Origin: Paenibacillus sp. SC116
GTDB lineage: Bacteria; Bacillota; Bacilli; Paenibacillales; Paenibacillaceae
DNA length: 64,000 nucleotides
NCBI RefSeq assembly: GCF_024733555.1
Contig: NZ_JANIOF010000001.1
Location: 620,001 to 684,000 of the forward strand
Reading direction: 5' to 3'
Shown here: positions 6,927 through 15,456 of the stretch, piece by piece
Layout: each line of letters begins with the position of its first letter
Numbering within the stretch: the stretch's first letter is position 1
Position numbers and translations under genes: made by a program
Notes under the pieces: generated by a model
What the model was told of the DNA's origin: nothing
Databases searched by the model: none
What the model saw: only the letters and a program-made list of their open reading frames with translations

Positions 6927-9470
6927 ATGAAAAAAGGCTCATTTTTCCCTCTTGTCATACTAACTTACATTTCTATCTTTATAACCTCAGATCTTGCCTC
7001 TGCCAAACAATTGCCTCAATTGCCTATATCTCAAAACAACATAACCAAATTAGTTATTCATTCTTCCATTAACAAACTTACGATTCGAGGCACTCCTGAT
7101 ACTGCATCTATACATCCTCGCTTAACAACAATAAATAATCCTGATAACTTAGACTTTCACTTAACTCAAGATAAGGATATAGCATATTTATCAATAAATC
7201 GAAAGGTTGCAAAGAAAGAAATAATAGATTTATTAATTACACTGCCGCCTAACTTAAATATCGAAATTTTTGATAAAGAAAGCATCCTTGAATTATATGA
7301 CCTTGCTGGAGAAATATCGATTACCGATAATGAAAAAGACATTTATATTGAAAACACAAGTAATTTATCAATAAAAGACAAATCAGGGGATATAAGAGTC
7401 AATAATAGCAGCCTTTTAAATGCCCCAAGCTCAAATCAAACGTTAGATATAGAGGATGGCTCTGGTAATATTAACTTAATAAATATTAATAGTTCCATAA
7501 AAATAGTAGATAGATCCGGCGACGTTCATATTAGCAAAATCCATGGTAATGTTGATATTACAGATGATGCTGGTCATATAAACGTTAAAGACGTTAAACA
7601 AAAAGTCATTATTGATGATGCATCCGGTGATATACATGTAGAAAGAGCTGGCGACTTAATTCTTAAAGAAACAGGATCCGGAAACATAACCTACGATAAA
7701 AAACTTCCTATCTCTTTCCACTCCCTCAGACATAGTTCAATGTGTAATATATATGAAGGCATTTATATACAAAAAAATGGAGGTGAAAAAACTCCATTTC
7801 CTTCACCATCACCGATCGACATAGAGCCCCATTCAAACATTGTCATTTCTATTTCAAACTATAAAAATTCAATCTTCGATAGTTTTCATTTTGATACAAA
7901 CTCAAGTTCACTTATCCCTAGTTTAATTAGAAATATAGGGGAGGGCGCCTCCGTTGCTATAAATATTGATAATAGCGCCAATGTAGAGCTTTTAAATACG
8001 CTTATTGTAGGGCAAAAAAACTACGATGAAAATGATAATATTATTATTGAAGATACATCTTCTATAGAGCCAGCTTTTATTAAAGATTTAATAATTGGGA
8101 CTATTGCTTCAAAAAGTAGTATAAACGTAAATATTAATAATTCAGCAAATGTGACTTTAGCTAATAATGACTCTACCTTACATATTGGTGGAGGAAGTTT
8201 GATTGAAAGTGTGATAAACGTACCTTCTGATTCAGGTTCCATAAAGATTAACGCAAAAGAGATTAATGTTAGTATTACGAATAGTACTAACATCAATTCA
8301 AAATCAGGCAAAAATATGGGGACTGTTAGAATATATAAAGGGCAGTTTATCAATGAAATGATAGATGGTAGAGTCATTTCAAACAGTGACATAAATCTTA
8401 CTGTTGAAAAATCTTCTAACGTATCATCAAAATCAATTACTATTATTGATGGTGAATTAATCGATGAATTAATTGACGCTGAAGACATTAAATCTAGTGC
8501 AATTCAAGTGAAATTTGTTGATACGGGAAACGTTAATGCACTGACTAAGGTAGAAATAAAAGACGGTGAACTTATTGATGAAATGATTGATATGGAAAAT
8601 CTTTTCACTTCAACTATAAATGTTAGTTTATCAAAGACTTCAAATGTTACTAGTCCCATATTATCTGTTTATGAAGGTGAGTTAATTGATGAAACCTTAG
8701 ATGGTGAGGGTTATTATAATTCAAATATTCAAATAAACTTTATAGATTCTTCAAACTTTTATGGAAAACAGTTGTTTATTGAAGAAGGTGAATTAGTTGA
8801 CGAGGTAATAGATTGTGAAATTTCTAATGCTTCTACAATAAAAATAAATCTGAATAATACCAGTAATATAAATACTGAACAATTAAAAATTACCGCAGGT
8901 GAACTCATTGATGAAACTGTGGATATCGAAGATGATTTCACCAATACAATTATGGATATTACTTTGACCTCATCAGCTAAAGCTTATGGAAATAAACTTG
9001 AAATTATTGCTGGCGAATTAGTTGATGAGATACTAGATGCAGCTAATGGCATTGGAAGTAGCATTAATGTTTTTATAAAGGATACGGGAAATTTTGAAAA
9101 AAGGGGGTCTCAACTAAGCGAGGTTCTAATAACAGATGGTGAATTAATGGATGAGATTTTAGATGTAAGTGAATCTATTTCTATGACAAGTGGAGCTATA
9201 ACAATTGAATCAACAGGAAATGTTACTTCTGATGTAGTTATCCTTACAAACAGCCAATTACTAGATGAAATAGTGGATGGAGCTTATATCCGAGGAAGCA
9301 CACTTTTTGTAAGCGCTATCAATTCAGCTAATGCTAAAACTCCTTCGTTAACCCTCCTAGGTGAAAGTATTTTACTACCTCCTATTGCTATTGACTCTAA
9401 AGATCGATCAAATATTATTTATAATGTAAAAAATTCTGGGGTTCACAATGCACAGATCAAGGGAGACTAA
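6927..9470 (+). CDS. Exported DUF4097-like protein with nine GELIDE repeats
   Basis: 847 residues. The first 26 form a signal peptide (KKGSFFPLVILTYISIFITS, then LASA before KQ). Residues about 35-270 are short beta strands ending in SGDI/SGNI/DAGHI turns (DRSGDVHISKIHGNVDITDD, then AGHINVKDV). This is the look of DUF4097 putative adhesins that form a beta-helix. From about residue 300 to 830 a second repeat type takes over, alternating an [ST]xN[VIF] turn with GEL[IV]DExxD (see the separate repeat entry). There is no LPXTG, no SLH domain and no C-terminal membrane anchor, so it should be secreted or loosely wall-associated. The gene is strikingly AT-rich with AAT/ATT/AAA-dominated codons, unlike the operon that follows, which suggests a separate origin. 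It is monocistronic behind a consensus promoter. Function unknown; a surface adhesin or solenoid scaffold is a guess. Confidence 0.7.
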   Translation: MKKGSFFPLVILTYISIFITSDLASAKQLPQLPISQNNITKLVIHSSINKLTIRGTPDTASIHPRLTTINNPDNLDFHLTQDKDIAYLSINRKVAKKEIIDLLITLPPNLNIEIFDKESILELYDLAGEISITDNEKDIYIENTSNLSIKDKSGDIRVNNSSLLNAPSSNQTLDIEDGSGNINLININSSIKIVDRSGDVHISKIHGNVDITDDAGHINVKDVKQKVIIDDASGDIHVERAGDLILKETGSGNITYDKKLPISFHSLRHSSMCNIYEGIYIQKNGGEKTPFPSPSPIDIEPHSNIVISISNYKNSIFDSFHFDTNSSSLIPSLIRNIGEGASVAINIDNSANVELLNTLIVGQKNYDENDNIIIEDTSSIEPAFIKDLIIGTIASKSSINVNINNSANVTLANNDSTLHIGGGSLIESVINVPSDSGSIKINAKEINVSITNSTNINSKSGKNMGTVRIYKGQFINEMIDGRVISNSDINLTVEKSSNVSSKSITIIDGELIDELIDAEDIKSSAIQVKFVDTGNVNALTKVEIKDGELIDEMIDMENLFTSTINVSLSKTSNVTSPILSVYEGELIDETLDGEGYYNSNIQINFIDSSNFYGKQLFIEEGELVDEVIDCEISNASTIKINLNNTSNINTEQLKITAGELIDETVDIEDDFTNTIMDITLTSSAKAYGNKLEIIAGELVDEILDAANGIGSSINVFIKDTGNFEKRGSQLSEVLITDGELMDEILDVSESISMTSGAITIESTGNVTSDVVILTNSQLLDEIVDGAYIRGSTLFVSAINSANAKTPSLTLLGESILLPPIAIDSKDRSNIIYNVKNSGVHNAQIKGD
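8340..9281 (+). repeat. Nine-copy protein repeat, motif GELIDExxD, period 37-42 residues
   Basis: Motif starts fall at bases 8340, 8451, 8565, 8676, 8787, 8898, 9012, 9138 and 9252, that is codon spacings 37, 38, 37, 37, 37, 38, 42, 38. Variants are GQFINEMIDG, GELIDELIDA, GELIDEMIDM, GELIDETLDG, GELVDEVIDC, GELIDETVDI, GELVDEILDA, GELMDEILDV and SQLLDEIVDG. Each is followed about 20 residues later by a TSNV-like turn. At DNA level the copies have diverged, so the pattern is held by protein selection and not by recent duplication. Two weaker units may precede (LHIGGGSLIESVIN and an earlier SSIEPAFIKDLIIG). Confidence 0.85.
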
Positions 9471-9539
9471 TTTCTCATTAGAGCACCATTAATCATAAGA
9501 GATCATTTGGAATACTTTGCAGACTGAATTGGCAAACAT

Positions 9540-9568
9540 TTGTAACTTGCAAGTGTGCCTATTATAAT
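9540..9568 (+). promoter_or_regulatory. Putative promoter of the STM4015-4011/cysC operon
   Basis: TTGTAA (9540-9545) and TATAAT (9563-9568) are separated by 17 bp. The AGGAGGT ribosome site at 9593-9599 follows. Its position supports the downstream start at 9606 for the first gene. Confidence 0.55.
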
Positions 9569-9605
9569 AAAAGAAAGTTATTATCCATTTTCAGGAGGTA
9601 TGGTT

Positions 9606-10451
9606 ATGTCCGAATGTAAACTATCTGTCGATTATGATCAGTACGAGAATGGTGTCAAAATCGTAGATTTAATAGAGACGCTTGCAGGCAAAGATGAGAG
9701 CTTGCAGCTTGAAAGTCTCATCATCGGTGACTGGGGCGGCGCCTATGAGAATGATTCTAGTGATATTGTCGAAGCTCTTGTTCGGTTGAAAGACCGCTTT
9801 CCGAAGCTGCGGAGCTTATTTATTGGCGATATGTCCTATGAAGAATGCGAGGTTTCTTGGATTAATCAATCTAATCTAGGGCCGATTCTATCTGCTTATC
9901 CTGAGCTTAAGTCACTCACCATTAAAGGGAGCACCGATCTCAGCCTAGATCCGGCTCACCACGACAAACTGGAGGAGCTTACTATTATTTGCGGCGGGCT
10001 TGGAAAAGACGTCATTACTAGCATAAGTGAAGGCAGTTTCAAAAATCTGAAGAAGCTGGAGTTGTATTTAGGGGTAGACAATTATGGATTTGACGGAAGT
10101 CTCGCAGATCTGCTCCCGTTGATTGAACCTGGGAAATTCCCTCTGCTTTCCTATCTGGGGCTCAAAGACAGTGAAATTCAAGATGAAATCGCAATTGCCG
10201 TAGCCAATGCTCCGATTGTTGATCAACTACATACATTAGATCTTTCTATGGGGACGTTGACAGATAAGGGAGCTGAAGCACTTATCAATAGTGAAAAGAT
10301 AATGAAACTGAAATCGCTTGATTTAAACTATCATTACATGTCCGATGAGATGATGAATCGTTGGAAGCAGTCAGGCCTTAATGTAGATATTAGCGATCAA
10401 CAAGAATCTGATGATGACGAGGATTATCGCTATCCTTCATTGACGGAATAA
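9606..10451 (+). CDS. STM4015-family leucine-rich-repeat protein
   Basis: ATG 9606 (MSECKLSVDYDQYENG) is chosen because AGGAGGT ends 6 bases before it; the frame is open back to 9555 but that extension overlaps the promoter. The 281 residues contain degenerate leucine-rich repeats of the ribonuclease-inhibitor kind: LESLIIGDWGG, KLRSLFIGDMS, ELKSLTIKGST, KLEELTIICGG, NLKKLELYLGV, LLSYLGLKDSE, QLHTLDLSMGT and KLKSLDLNYHY. The C-terminus is acidic (QQESDDDEDYRYP). Content and order match the LRR member of the STM4011-STM4015 cassette, named from Salmonella locus tags. It has no predicted catalysis and is likely a docking or scaffold subunit. The next gene starts 2 bases after its stop. Confidence 0.8.
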   Translation: MSECKLSVDYDQYENGVKIVDLIETLAGKDESLQLESLIIGDWGGAYENDSSDIVEALVRLKDRFPKLRSLFIGDMSYEECEVSWINQSNLGPILSAYPELKSLTIKGSTDLSLDPAHHDKLEELTIICGGLGKDVITSISEGSFKNLKKLELYLGVDNYGFDGSLADLLPLIEPGKFPLLSYLGLKDSEIQDEIAIAVANAPIVDQLHTLDLSMGTLTDKGAEALINSEKIMKLKSLDLNYHYMSDEMMNRWKQSGLNVDISDQQESDDDEDYRYPSLTE

Positions 10452-10453
10452 CG

Positions 10454-11668
10454 ATGAGTTCAATGATTATCATTGGCAATTCCGGTAATAGAAGAACAAC
10501 TGGACTACAAGCGGCAAGAGCTCGGCTGGGGTTACCCCCAGCTCTCGTTTTGAATTATATGGATGTGCTGCAGGGAAATGCATCATTGAGTTCTGTTGCA
10601 CAAATCTTGGGGCAATTGGATGAACCTCCTTTACTACGGATCGATGCGCCTGGGGAACATTTTGAAGTTGAACGTCAGCTCATTGCACTTGGCGCCCCTG
10701 ATACGGCAAACACCCAGATAGACGAACGTTGGCTTAGATATAACAAGAACGTTGTTCAGCCAATTTCAGCAAGGACGGCCAAAGGGATGAAGGAAAATAA
10801 GGGTAAGCTATATCATCCTTCACAGTGGTTTCGTGGATATTGCAAGCTGTTATCTCGACTGGACAGGGAGGCAGCACAGCTGTGGAATATGCCACGCTGG
10901 ATGAATGCTCCCGAGGACATAGCTGCAATGTTCGATAAAAGGTATACCCACCGGCTCTTATCATCAGCTGGTTTACCGGTGCCTAGAAGATTAGCTGCAC
11001 CGGAAGCTATCCCGGATTACGATGCACTTAGGGATACAATGGTAAAAGAGCGAACCTATCGTTTATTTATAAAGCTAGCAACTGGCTCGGGCGCATGTGG
11101 TGTGATCGCGTATCAGGTAAACCCTGTTACAGGAGCAGAATCGGCCGTGACTACAATTGGTGTGGAGAACTATCTACGTAGACCTCCTATCTTTTATAAC
11201 GTAAAAAAGCTAATGAACTATAAAGAACACCAAGTCATTCGCCAAATCATCAACTGGTTGTTGGGACATGGCGCTCATGTAGAGCAATGGATTCCAAAAG
11301 CGTCTTATCGGGATCGCACCTTTGATATCCGGCAGCTTGTCGTAGCAGGTAAAGCTTGTCACAGTATCGCAAGGGTAAGCAGAACACCGATAACGAATCT
11401 GCATCTCGATAGTGATCGAATGAGCCTAGAGGAGATTGGCTTGTCTGATGATGTTCAAGCTGCCGTACAGCAATGCGCTGAGCAAACGTTATCGGTATTT
11501 CCACGTTCTACCGTCGCAGGCATAGATGTATTATTGAGCAGCGGTTCTTATAGACCTTATGTATTAGATGTGAATCCGTTCGGAGATTTACTATATCATA
11601 GTCATTATGAAGGCCATGATCCCTATGAATGGGAAATGAGAATGGCTTCACTCTCTACGACTATATAA
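10454..11668 (+). CDS. STM4014-family protein, ATP-grasp-like
   Basis: 404 residues, ATG 2 bases after the upstream stop. The N-terminus MSSMIIIGNSGNRRTTGLQA and the following LGLPPALVLNYMDVL resemble the pre-ATP-grasp region that binds the first substrate. KERTYRLFIKLATGSGACGV resembles the lysine-and-glycine-rich nucleotide loop, and VLDVNPFGDLLYHS near residue 375 supplies the metal-binding Asp/Asn of ATP-grasp ligases. ATP-grasp enzymes form amide or ester bonds through an acyl-phosphate. Context (two radical SAM proteins and a hydrolase in one transcript) suggests ligation in a small-molecule or peptide-modifying pathway. Cassette membership is confident; the reaction is not. Confidence 0.75.
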   Translation: MSSMIIIGNSGNRRTTGLQAARARLGLPPALVLNYMDVLQGNASLSSVAQILGQLDEPPLLRIDAPGEHFEVERQLIALGAPDTANTQIDERWLRYNKNVVQPISARTAKGMKENKGKLYHPSQWFRGYCKLLSRLDREAAQLWNMPRWMNAPEDIAAMFDKRYTHRLLSSAGLPVPRRLAAPEAIPDYDALRDTMVKERTYRLFIKLATGSGACGVIAYQVNPVTGAESAVTTIGVENYLRRPPIFYNVKKLMNYKEHQVIRQIINWLLGHGAHVEQWIPKASYRDRTFDIRQLVVAGKACHSIARVSRTPITNLHLDSDRMSLEEIGLSDDVQAAVQQCAEQTLSVFPRSTVAGIDVLLSSGSYRPYVLDVNPFGDLLYHSHYEGHDPYEWEMRMASLSTTI

Positions 11669-11687
11669 ATGGAAGAGGAACACCACG

Positions 11688-12473
11688 ATGTTTAACATGA
11701 ATGAAATTGTAGGCAGTCACGATATTTTGATGATTACGCTGGATACGCTGCGATTTGACGCCGCTGTATTGGAGGAAGCAAACTGTCCGAATTTGTGTGG
11801 GGATGGACATTGGGAAAAGCGGCATACGCCAGGAAGCTTCACTTATGCAGCCCATCATGCTTTCTTTGGCGGATTTCTGCCTACACCGGCTACGACAAGT
11901 AAGGAAGAGCATGTTCGATTGTTTCATTCGAAAAATACGGGATTAAAGACACATCCGCATACATGGCAATTCGATTCAACGGACATCGTATCTGGATTGC
12001 AGGCAGTAGGCTACCGTACGATTTGTATAGGAGGAGTCATCTTTTTTTCCAAAAAAGTTCCGCTTGCCAAAGTTCTTCCAAGCTACTTCCAAGAAAGCTA
12101 TTGGCGGATGACCTTTGGGGTTACGAATCAACGCTCGACAGAGCATCAGGTGAACCATGCCATCAAGCTGCTGCACAATTCGAATCCGACAGAACGTCTG
12201 TTTATGTTTATGAATGTATCAGCGATTCATGGGCCCAATCAATATTTTGTACCCGGAGCAAAAAAAGACTCCATAGAGACACAGCGCGCTGCACTTCGAT
12301 ATGTTGACGGTGAGCTTGGTCGTTTATTTCAGGCATTCAGAGAACGAGAACGGCCTGTATTTTGCATGGTATTCTCTGATCATGGCACCGCCTTCGGCGA
12401 GGACGGCTACAACGGCCACAGGCTTGCGCATGAGGTAGTGTGGAACGTGCCTTATCGTGAATTTATTTTGTAA
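11688..12473 (+). CDS. STM4013/SEN3800-family hydrolase (alkaline-phosphatase/sulfatase superfamily)
   Basis: 261 residues. ILMITLDTLRFDAAV gives the first metal-binding Asp pair typical of sulfatases and phosphodiesterases (DTLRxD). SFTYAAHHAFFGG sits where the nucleophile and substrate pocket belong. FSDHGTAFGEDGYNGHRLAH near residue 230 gives the D-H-G metal ligands and a downstream His. There is no CxPxR or CxAxR sulfatase signature, so a formylglycine nucleophile is not supported; the TYAAHH segment may supply the nucleophile. The size is half that of true sulfatases, as in this family. The stop lies 20 bases before the STM4012 start. It probably removes a phosphate, sulfate or phosphonate-type ester from the cassette's product. 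Confidence 0.75.
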   Translation: MFNMNEIVGSHDILMITLDTLRFDAAVLEEANCPNLCGDGHWEKRHTPGSFTYAAHHAFFGGFLPTPATTSKEEHVRLFHSKNTGLKTHPHTWQFDSTDIVSGLQAVGYRTICIGGVIFFSKKVPLAKVLPSYFQESYWRMTFGVTNQRSTEHQVNHAIKLLHNSNPTERLFMFMNVSAIHGPNQYFVPGAKKDSIETQRAALRYVDGELGRLFQAFRERERPVFCMVFSDHGTAFGEDGYNGHRLAHEVVWNVPYREFIL

Positions 12474-12492
12474 AGTGAGAGAAGGGATCATT

Positions 12493-13869
12493 ATGGGCCT
12501 TACGGTTTACCCTAATTACATGGACATCATTCAGAATCCGGAGGCTCTGCGCAGCTGGAAGGAAAATATAACATCAGAGCCTTACCGGTCTTATCTATAC
12601 GCTTATCCACACAAAACCTCCTATCGAGAATTGGAGAGGAAGCTGCCCTTGTCCGAACTGTGGAGTCAGGAAAAGGCAGATTCGCTCTTTTTATATATGC
12701 ATATCCCGTTTTGTGGAGCACGCTGCGGCTTTTGCAATTTATTCACATTGCCTGACAAGAGAGCCGATGTACATACCAATTATGTAGATGCTTTGGAAAG
12801 ACAAGCTGCACAATGGGCTCCGCTTATTCCGAATAAGCCGATTGCAAGATTTGCTATAGGAGGCGGCACACCGACTTTACTAAAACCTGACCAGTTGGAT
12901 CGGTTGTTTCATATTGCTCAACATGGGATGGGTATGGATCCGAGTCAAGCTTCCATCTCGGTAGAGACATCTCCCGAGACGATAAGCACCGAACGCTTGG
13001 ACATTTTAAAAAGCAGGCAAGTGGATCGGGTCAGCATGGGCATTCAAAGCTTCGTAGAATTTGAAGCAGATGCGATCTATCGTCCCCAAAAGCCGCAGGA
13101 AGTCGAAAGAGCTCTGAGACAGCTCAAGCTGTATCAGTTTCCGATCCTTAATTTGGATTTGATTTATGGCCTTCCTGGTCAAACCCTTGATTCATGGATA
13201 TATTCGCTGGATAAGGCATTGTCTTATAATCCAGAGGAGTTATTTATTTATCCGCTATATACTCGTGAGCATACGATTGTAAAGCCAGAGCAGATAAGGC
13301 AGAGCGGTGAGGATCAGCGGGTAAGCTTCTATCGTGTAGCACGAGATCGTTTGCTTGCACATGGATATACCCAGTACTCGATGCGCAGATTTGCTAAAGC
13401 AGATGCTATTTCAAAGAAAACATTGCTTCCTTATGGATGTCAGGAGGAGGGGATGATAGGACTTGGTTGTGGTGCACGATCTTACACAAGAACGGTCCAT
13501 TACTCCTCGCGGTATAGTGTAGGTCGTTCAGCTACAGCAAGCATCATTGCCGACTACGTGGATTCAGCCGACTATACCCATGCCGATTATGGCATTGTGT
13601 TAAGCAAGGATGACCAGCAGCGACGATTTATATTAAAAGCGCTGCTTCATACGGAAGGCTTGGCATTGGGCAGCTACGAGGAGCGGTTCGCAACGTCATC
13701 TCTCGTCGATTATCCCGAGTTGAATCTGCTTTTGCATACGGATCTTGCCGTTATAGAGCATGAGGTGCTTCGTCTAACGGATGAAGGGCTTATGTACTCC
13801 GATTCCATAGGAGATTGGTTCATTTCTCCCGATATACGGGCGCGTATGGAAAGCTGTGTACTGTCATGA
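12493..13869 (+). CDS. STM4012-family radical SAM protein (HemW/HemN-like)
   Basis: ATG 12493 (MGLTVYPNYMDIIQNPEALR) follows GAGAGAAGGG; the frame opens earlier at 12457 inside the STM4013 gene. 458 residues. The iron-sulfur motif CxxxCxxC appears in MHIPFCGARCGFCNLFT near residue 80. FAIGGGTPTLLKPDQLDRLF and VSMGIQSF are the SAM-binding and core-barrel segments shared with coproporphyrinogen-dehydrogenase-like HemW. IYGLPGQTLDSW is typical of HemN/HemW. A wHTH-like C-terminal portion follows (about 360-458). HemW relatives bind haem and some are methyltransferase-type radical enzymes; the substrate here is unknown. Its TGA overlaps the next ATG. Confidence 0.85.
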   Translation: MGLTVYPNYMDIIQNPEALRSWKENITSEPYRSYLYAYPHKTSYRELERKLPLSELWSQEKADSLFLYMHIPFCGARCGFCNLFTLPDKRADVHTNYVDALERQAAQWAPLIPNKPIARFAIGGGTPTLLKPDQLDRLFHIAQHGMGMDPSQASISVETSPETISTERLDILKSRQVDRVSMGIQSFVEFEADAIYRPQKPQEVERALRQLKLYQFPILNLDLIYGLPGQTLDSWIYSLDKALSYNPEELFIYPLYTREHTIVKPEQIRQSGEDQRVSFYRVARDRLLAHGYTQYSMRRFAKADAISKKTLLPYGCQEEGMIGLGCGARSYTRTVHYSSRYSVGRSATASIIADYVDSADYTHADYGIVLSKDDQQRRFILKALLHTEGLALGSYEERFATSSLVDYPELNLLLHTDLAVIEHEVLRLTDEGLMYSDSIGDWFISPDIRARMESCVLS

Positions 13870-14723
13870 ACGCAACGATTTATTTTCGCGGAAGTTTGAG
13901 CTCATGCAATTATGACTGCCCTTACTGTCCTTTTAGTAAGAACACGGATAGTCAAGAGACATTGGCGAAGGATCGGCTGCAGGTACAGACATTTGTCGAC
14001 TGGGTAAGGAAGCAAGCAGGAGCCGGGCATCAGCTGTCCGTGTTTTTCAATCCCTATGGTGAAGGACTTACGCATCGTTGGTACAGAGAAGCTATGGTTA
14101 AGCTGTCCCACATGCAGCACGTTAATAAGGTCGCTATACAAACCAACTTATCCGTTAAGCTCGATTGGACGGCTGATTTGAATCCGGTTACGGCTGCATT
14201 CTGGGTAACCTACCATCCTGGGCAGACGAAGGAAGAGCGATTTTTACAGCAATGCGGCAAGCTTTATGAACAAAAAATATCGTTCAGTGTAGGCTGTGTC
14301 GGTGTGAAGAGCGCGTTTAATTCCATTTCTTCATTAAGGAAGGCACTACCTGATGATGTTTATATGTGGGTGAACGCCTACAAAGATAAACCAGATTACT
14401 ATTCTACCGAGGAAACTGCATTTTTGAGCGATATGGACCCTTATTTTATCCTTAATGCCAGAGATTACGATAGCATGGACAAGCCGTGTCGTGCCGGAAA
14501 AAATGTGTTTTATGTCCAAGGAGATGGGCGCGTAAAGCGTTGCTACAAAGATCGTCAAGTGATTGGAAATTTGTATAAAGACGGGCTTGATGGAATCTCT
14601 AAAGAACGCCCGTGTCGTATGAAGCAATGTGATTGTTATATAGGCTATATCCATATGGAAGAGCAGCCGTTCGATGCTATTTACGGAGAACGCGTACTCG
14701 AACGGATCGCAATATTATCGTAA
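13866..14723 (+). CDS. STM4011-family radical SAM protein
   Basis: 285 residues from ATG 13866, which overlaps the STM4012 stop (ATGA). The cluster motif CxxxCxxC lies at residues 12-19 (SSCNYDCPYCPFSKN). VFFNPYGEGLTHRWY and VNKVAIQTNLSV are the SAM-barrel strands. A cysteine-rich tail (CRAGKN, RCYKD, then PCRMKQCDCYIGY from about residue 205) is the arrangement expected of SPASM/twitch-type auxiliary iron-sulfur sites, common in peptide-modifying radical enzymes. Tight coupling with STM4012 suggests the two act in sequence or as partners on the same substrate. The modification is unknown. Confidence 0.82.
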   Translation: MNATIYFRGSLSSCNYDCPYCPFSKNTDSQETLAKDRLQVQTFVDWVRKQAGAGHQLSVFFNPYGEGLTHRWYREAMVKLSHMQHVNKVAIQTNLSVKLDWTADLNPVTAAFWVTYHPGQTKEERFLQQCGKLYEQKISFSVGCVGVKSAFNSISSLRKALPDDVYMWVNAYKDKPDYYSTEETAFLSDMDPYFILNARDYDSMDKPCRAGKNVFYVQGDGRVKRCYKDRQVIGNLYKDGLDGISKERPCRMKQCDCYIGYIHMEEQPFDAIYGERVLERIAILS

Positions 14724-14737
14724 AGGGGAACCGTGCA

Positions 14738-15247
14738 TTGACAGGGAAGGCAATATGGTTAACAGGGATTCCAAGCTCTGGTAAAACGACAACAGCGTTA
14801 GCTTTGTCAGCGGCTCTTCAGGAAAGAGGCGTTAAGGTCGAATGCTTGGACGGCGATGAACTTAGACACAAGGTAGGACGAGAGCTTGGATTCAGTAAAG
14901 AAGATCGAATGGAGAATATTCGTCGTGCCGTCTATATTAGTAAGCTGCTGAATCGCAATGGGGTTACAACGATCATCTCCATGATTGCGCCATACAAGGA
15001 AATGCGGGATTATGCACGAGCAGAGCTGGAGCCATACGTTGAAGTGTATGTGCACTGTCCATTGGAGGAATGTGTGCGCAGAGATGTGAAAGGCTTATAT
15101 GCAAAAGCAAAAAAAGGTGAGATAGCGGCATTTACCGGTATTTCTGATGTCTATGAACCGCCAGTGCATCCAGAAATTACGATACATACAGACCAAGATA
15201 GTGTGGAGTCTAACGTGCGTCACATTTTGGAGTACTTGATGAAATAA
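14738..15247 (+). CDS. CysC-like adenylylsulfate (APS) kinase family protein
   Basis: A TTG start at 14738 is preferred: AAAGGGGAA lies 7 bases upstream, and the translated frame upstream overlaps STM4011 and is not conserved. 169 residues. The Walker A motif is GIPSSGKTT at residues 9-17; DGDELRHKVGRELGFS and then KEDRMENIRRAVYISKLL match the APS-binding segment of CysC. CysC phosphorylates adenosine-5'-phosphosulfate to PAPS. No cysN/cysD sulfate adenylyltransferase lies in the window, and the gene is the last of the STM cassette operon (14 bases after STM4011). It may therefore supply PAPS to the cassette or phosphorylate the cassette's own substrate. It is slightly shorter than stand-alone CysC (about 200). 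Confidence 0.8.
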   Translation: MTGKAIWLTGIPSSGKTTTALALSAALQERGVKVECLDGDELRHKVGRELGFSKEDRMENIRRAVYISKLLNRNGVTTIISMIAPYKEMRDYARAELEPYVEVYVHCPLEECVRRDVKGLYAKAKKGEIAAFTGISDVYEPPVHPEITIHTDQDSVESNVRHILEYLMK

Positions 15248-15290
15248 TCAGAAACAGTGTCTCCGCCAAAAATCACTTACAAATATATCA

Positions 15291-15352
15291 AAACACCTTC
15301 AAGTGAACGACCACCTCGTGAGAGCGGGAGCACAATTTGGAGGTGTTTTTGC
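15291..15352 (+). terminator. Terminator after the STM/cysC operon
   Basis: AAACACCT (15291-15298) pairs with AGGTGTTT (15341-15348), and the T-run continues after the second arm. An alternative closer pairing is CACCTC (15312-15317) with GAGGTG (15340-15345). The loop is long, so the exact fold is uncertain. Confidence 0.55.
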
Positions 15353-15456
15353 GTTTGCAGTAAAACTTTCACAAATTGAATTGGAATGCATATCCATAAA
15401 GGGTGATCTAATAATACTCTTGGTGAAAACTTATTTTTAGGAGGACAGTTGAAATT

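Noticed and set aside
8021-8488. 155-codon minus-strand ORF inside the GELIDE repeat gene
   Set aside because: An antisense shadow caused by repeats on the coding strand; its hydrophobic look follows from reverse-complementing acidic codons.
9606-15247. Classical sulfate assimilation operon because of the CysC-like gene
   Set aside because: No cysD, cysN, cysH or sat; the gene trails five STM4011-4015 members and is better read as part of that cassette.
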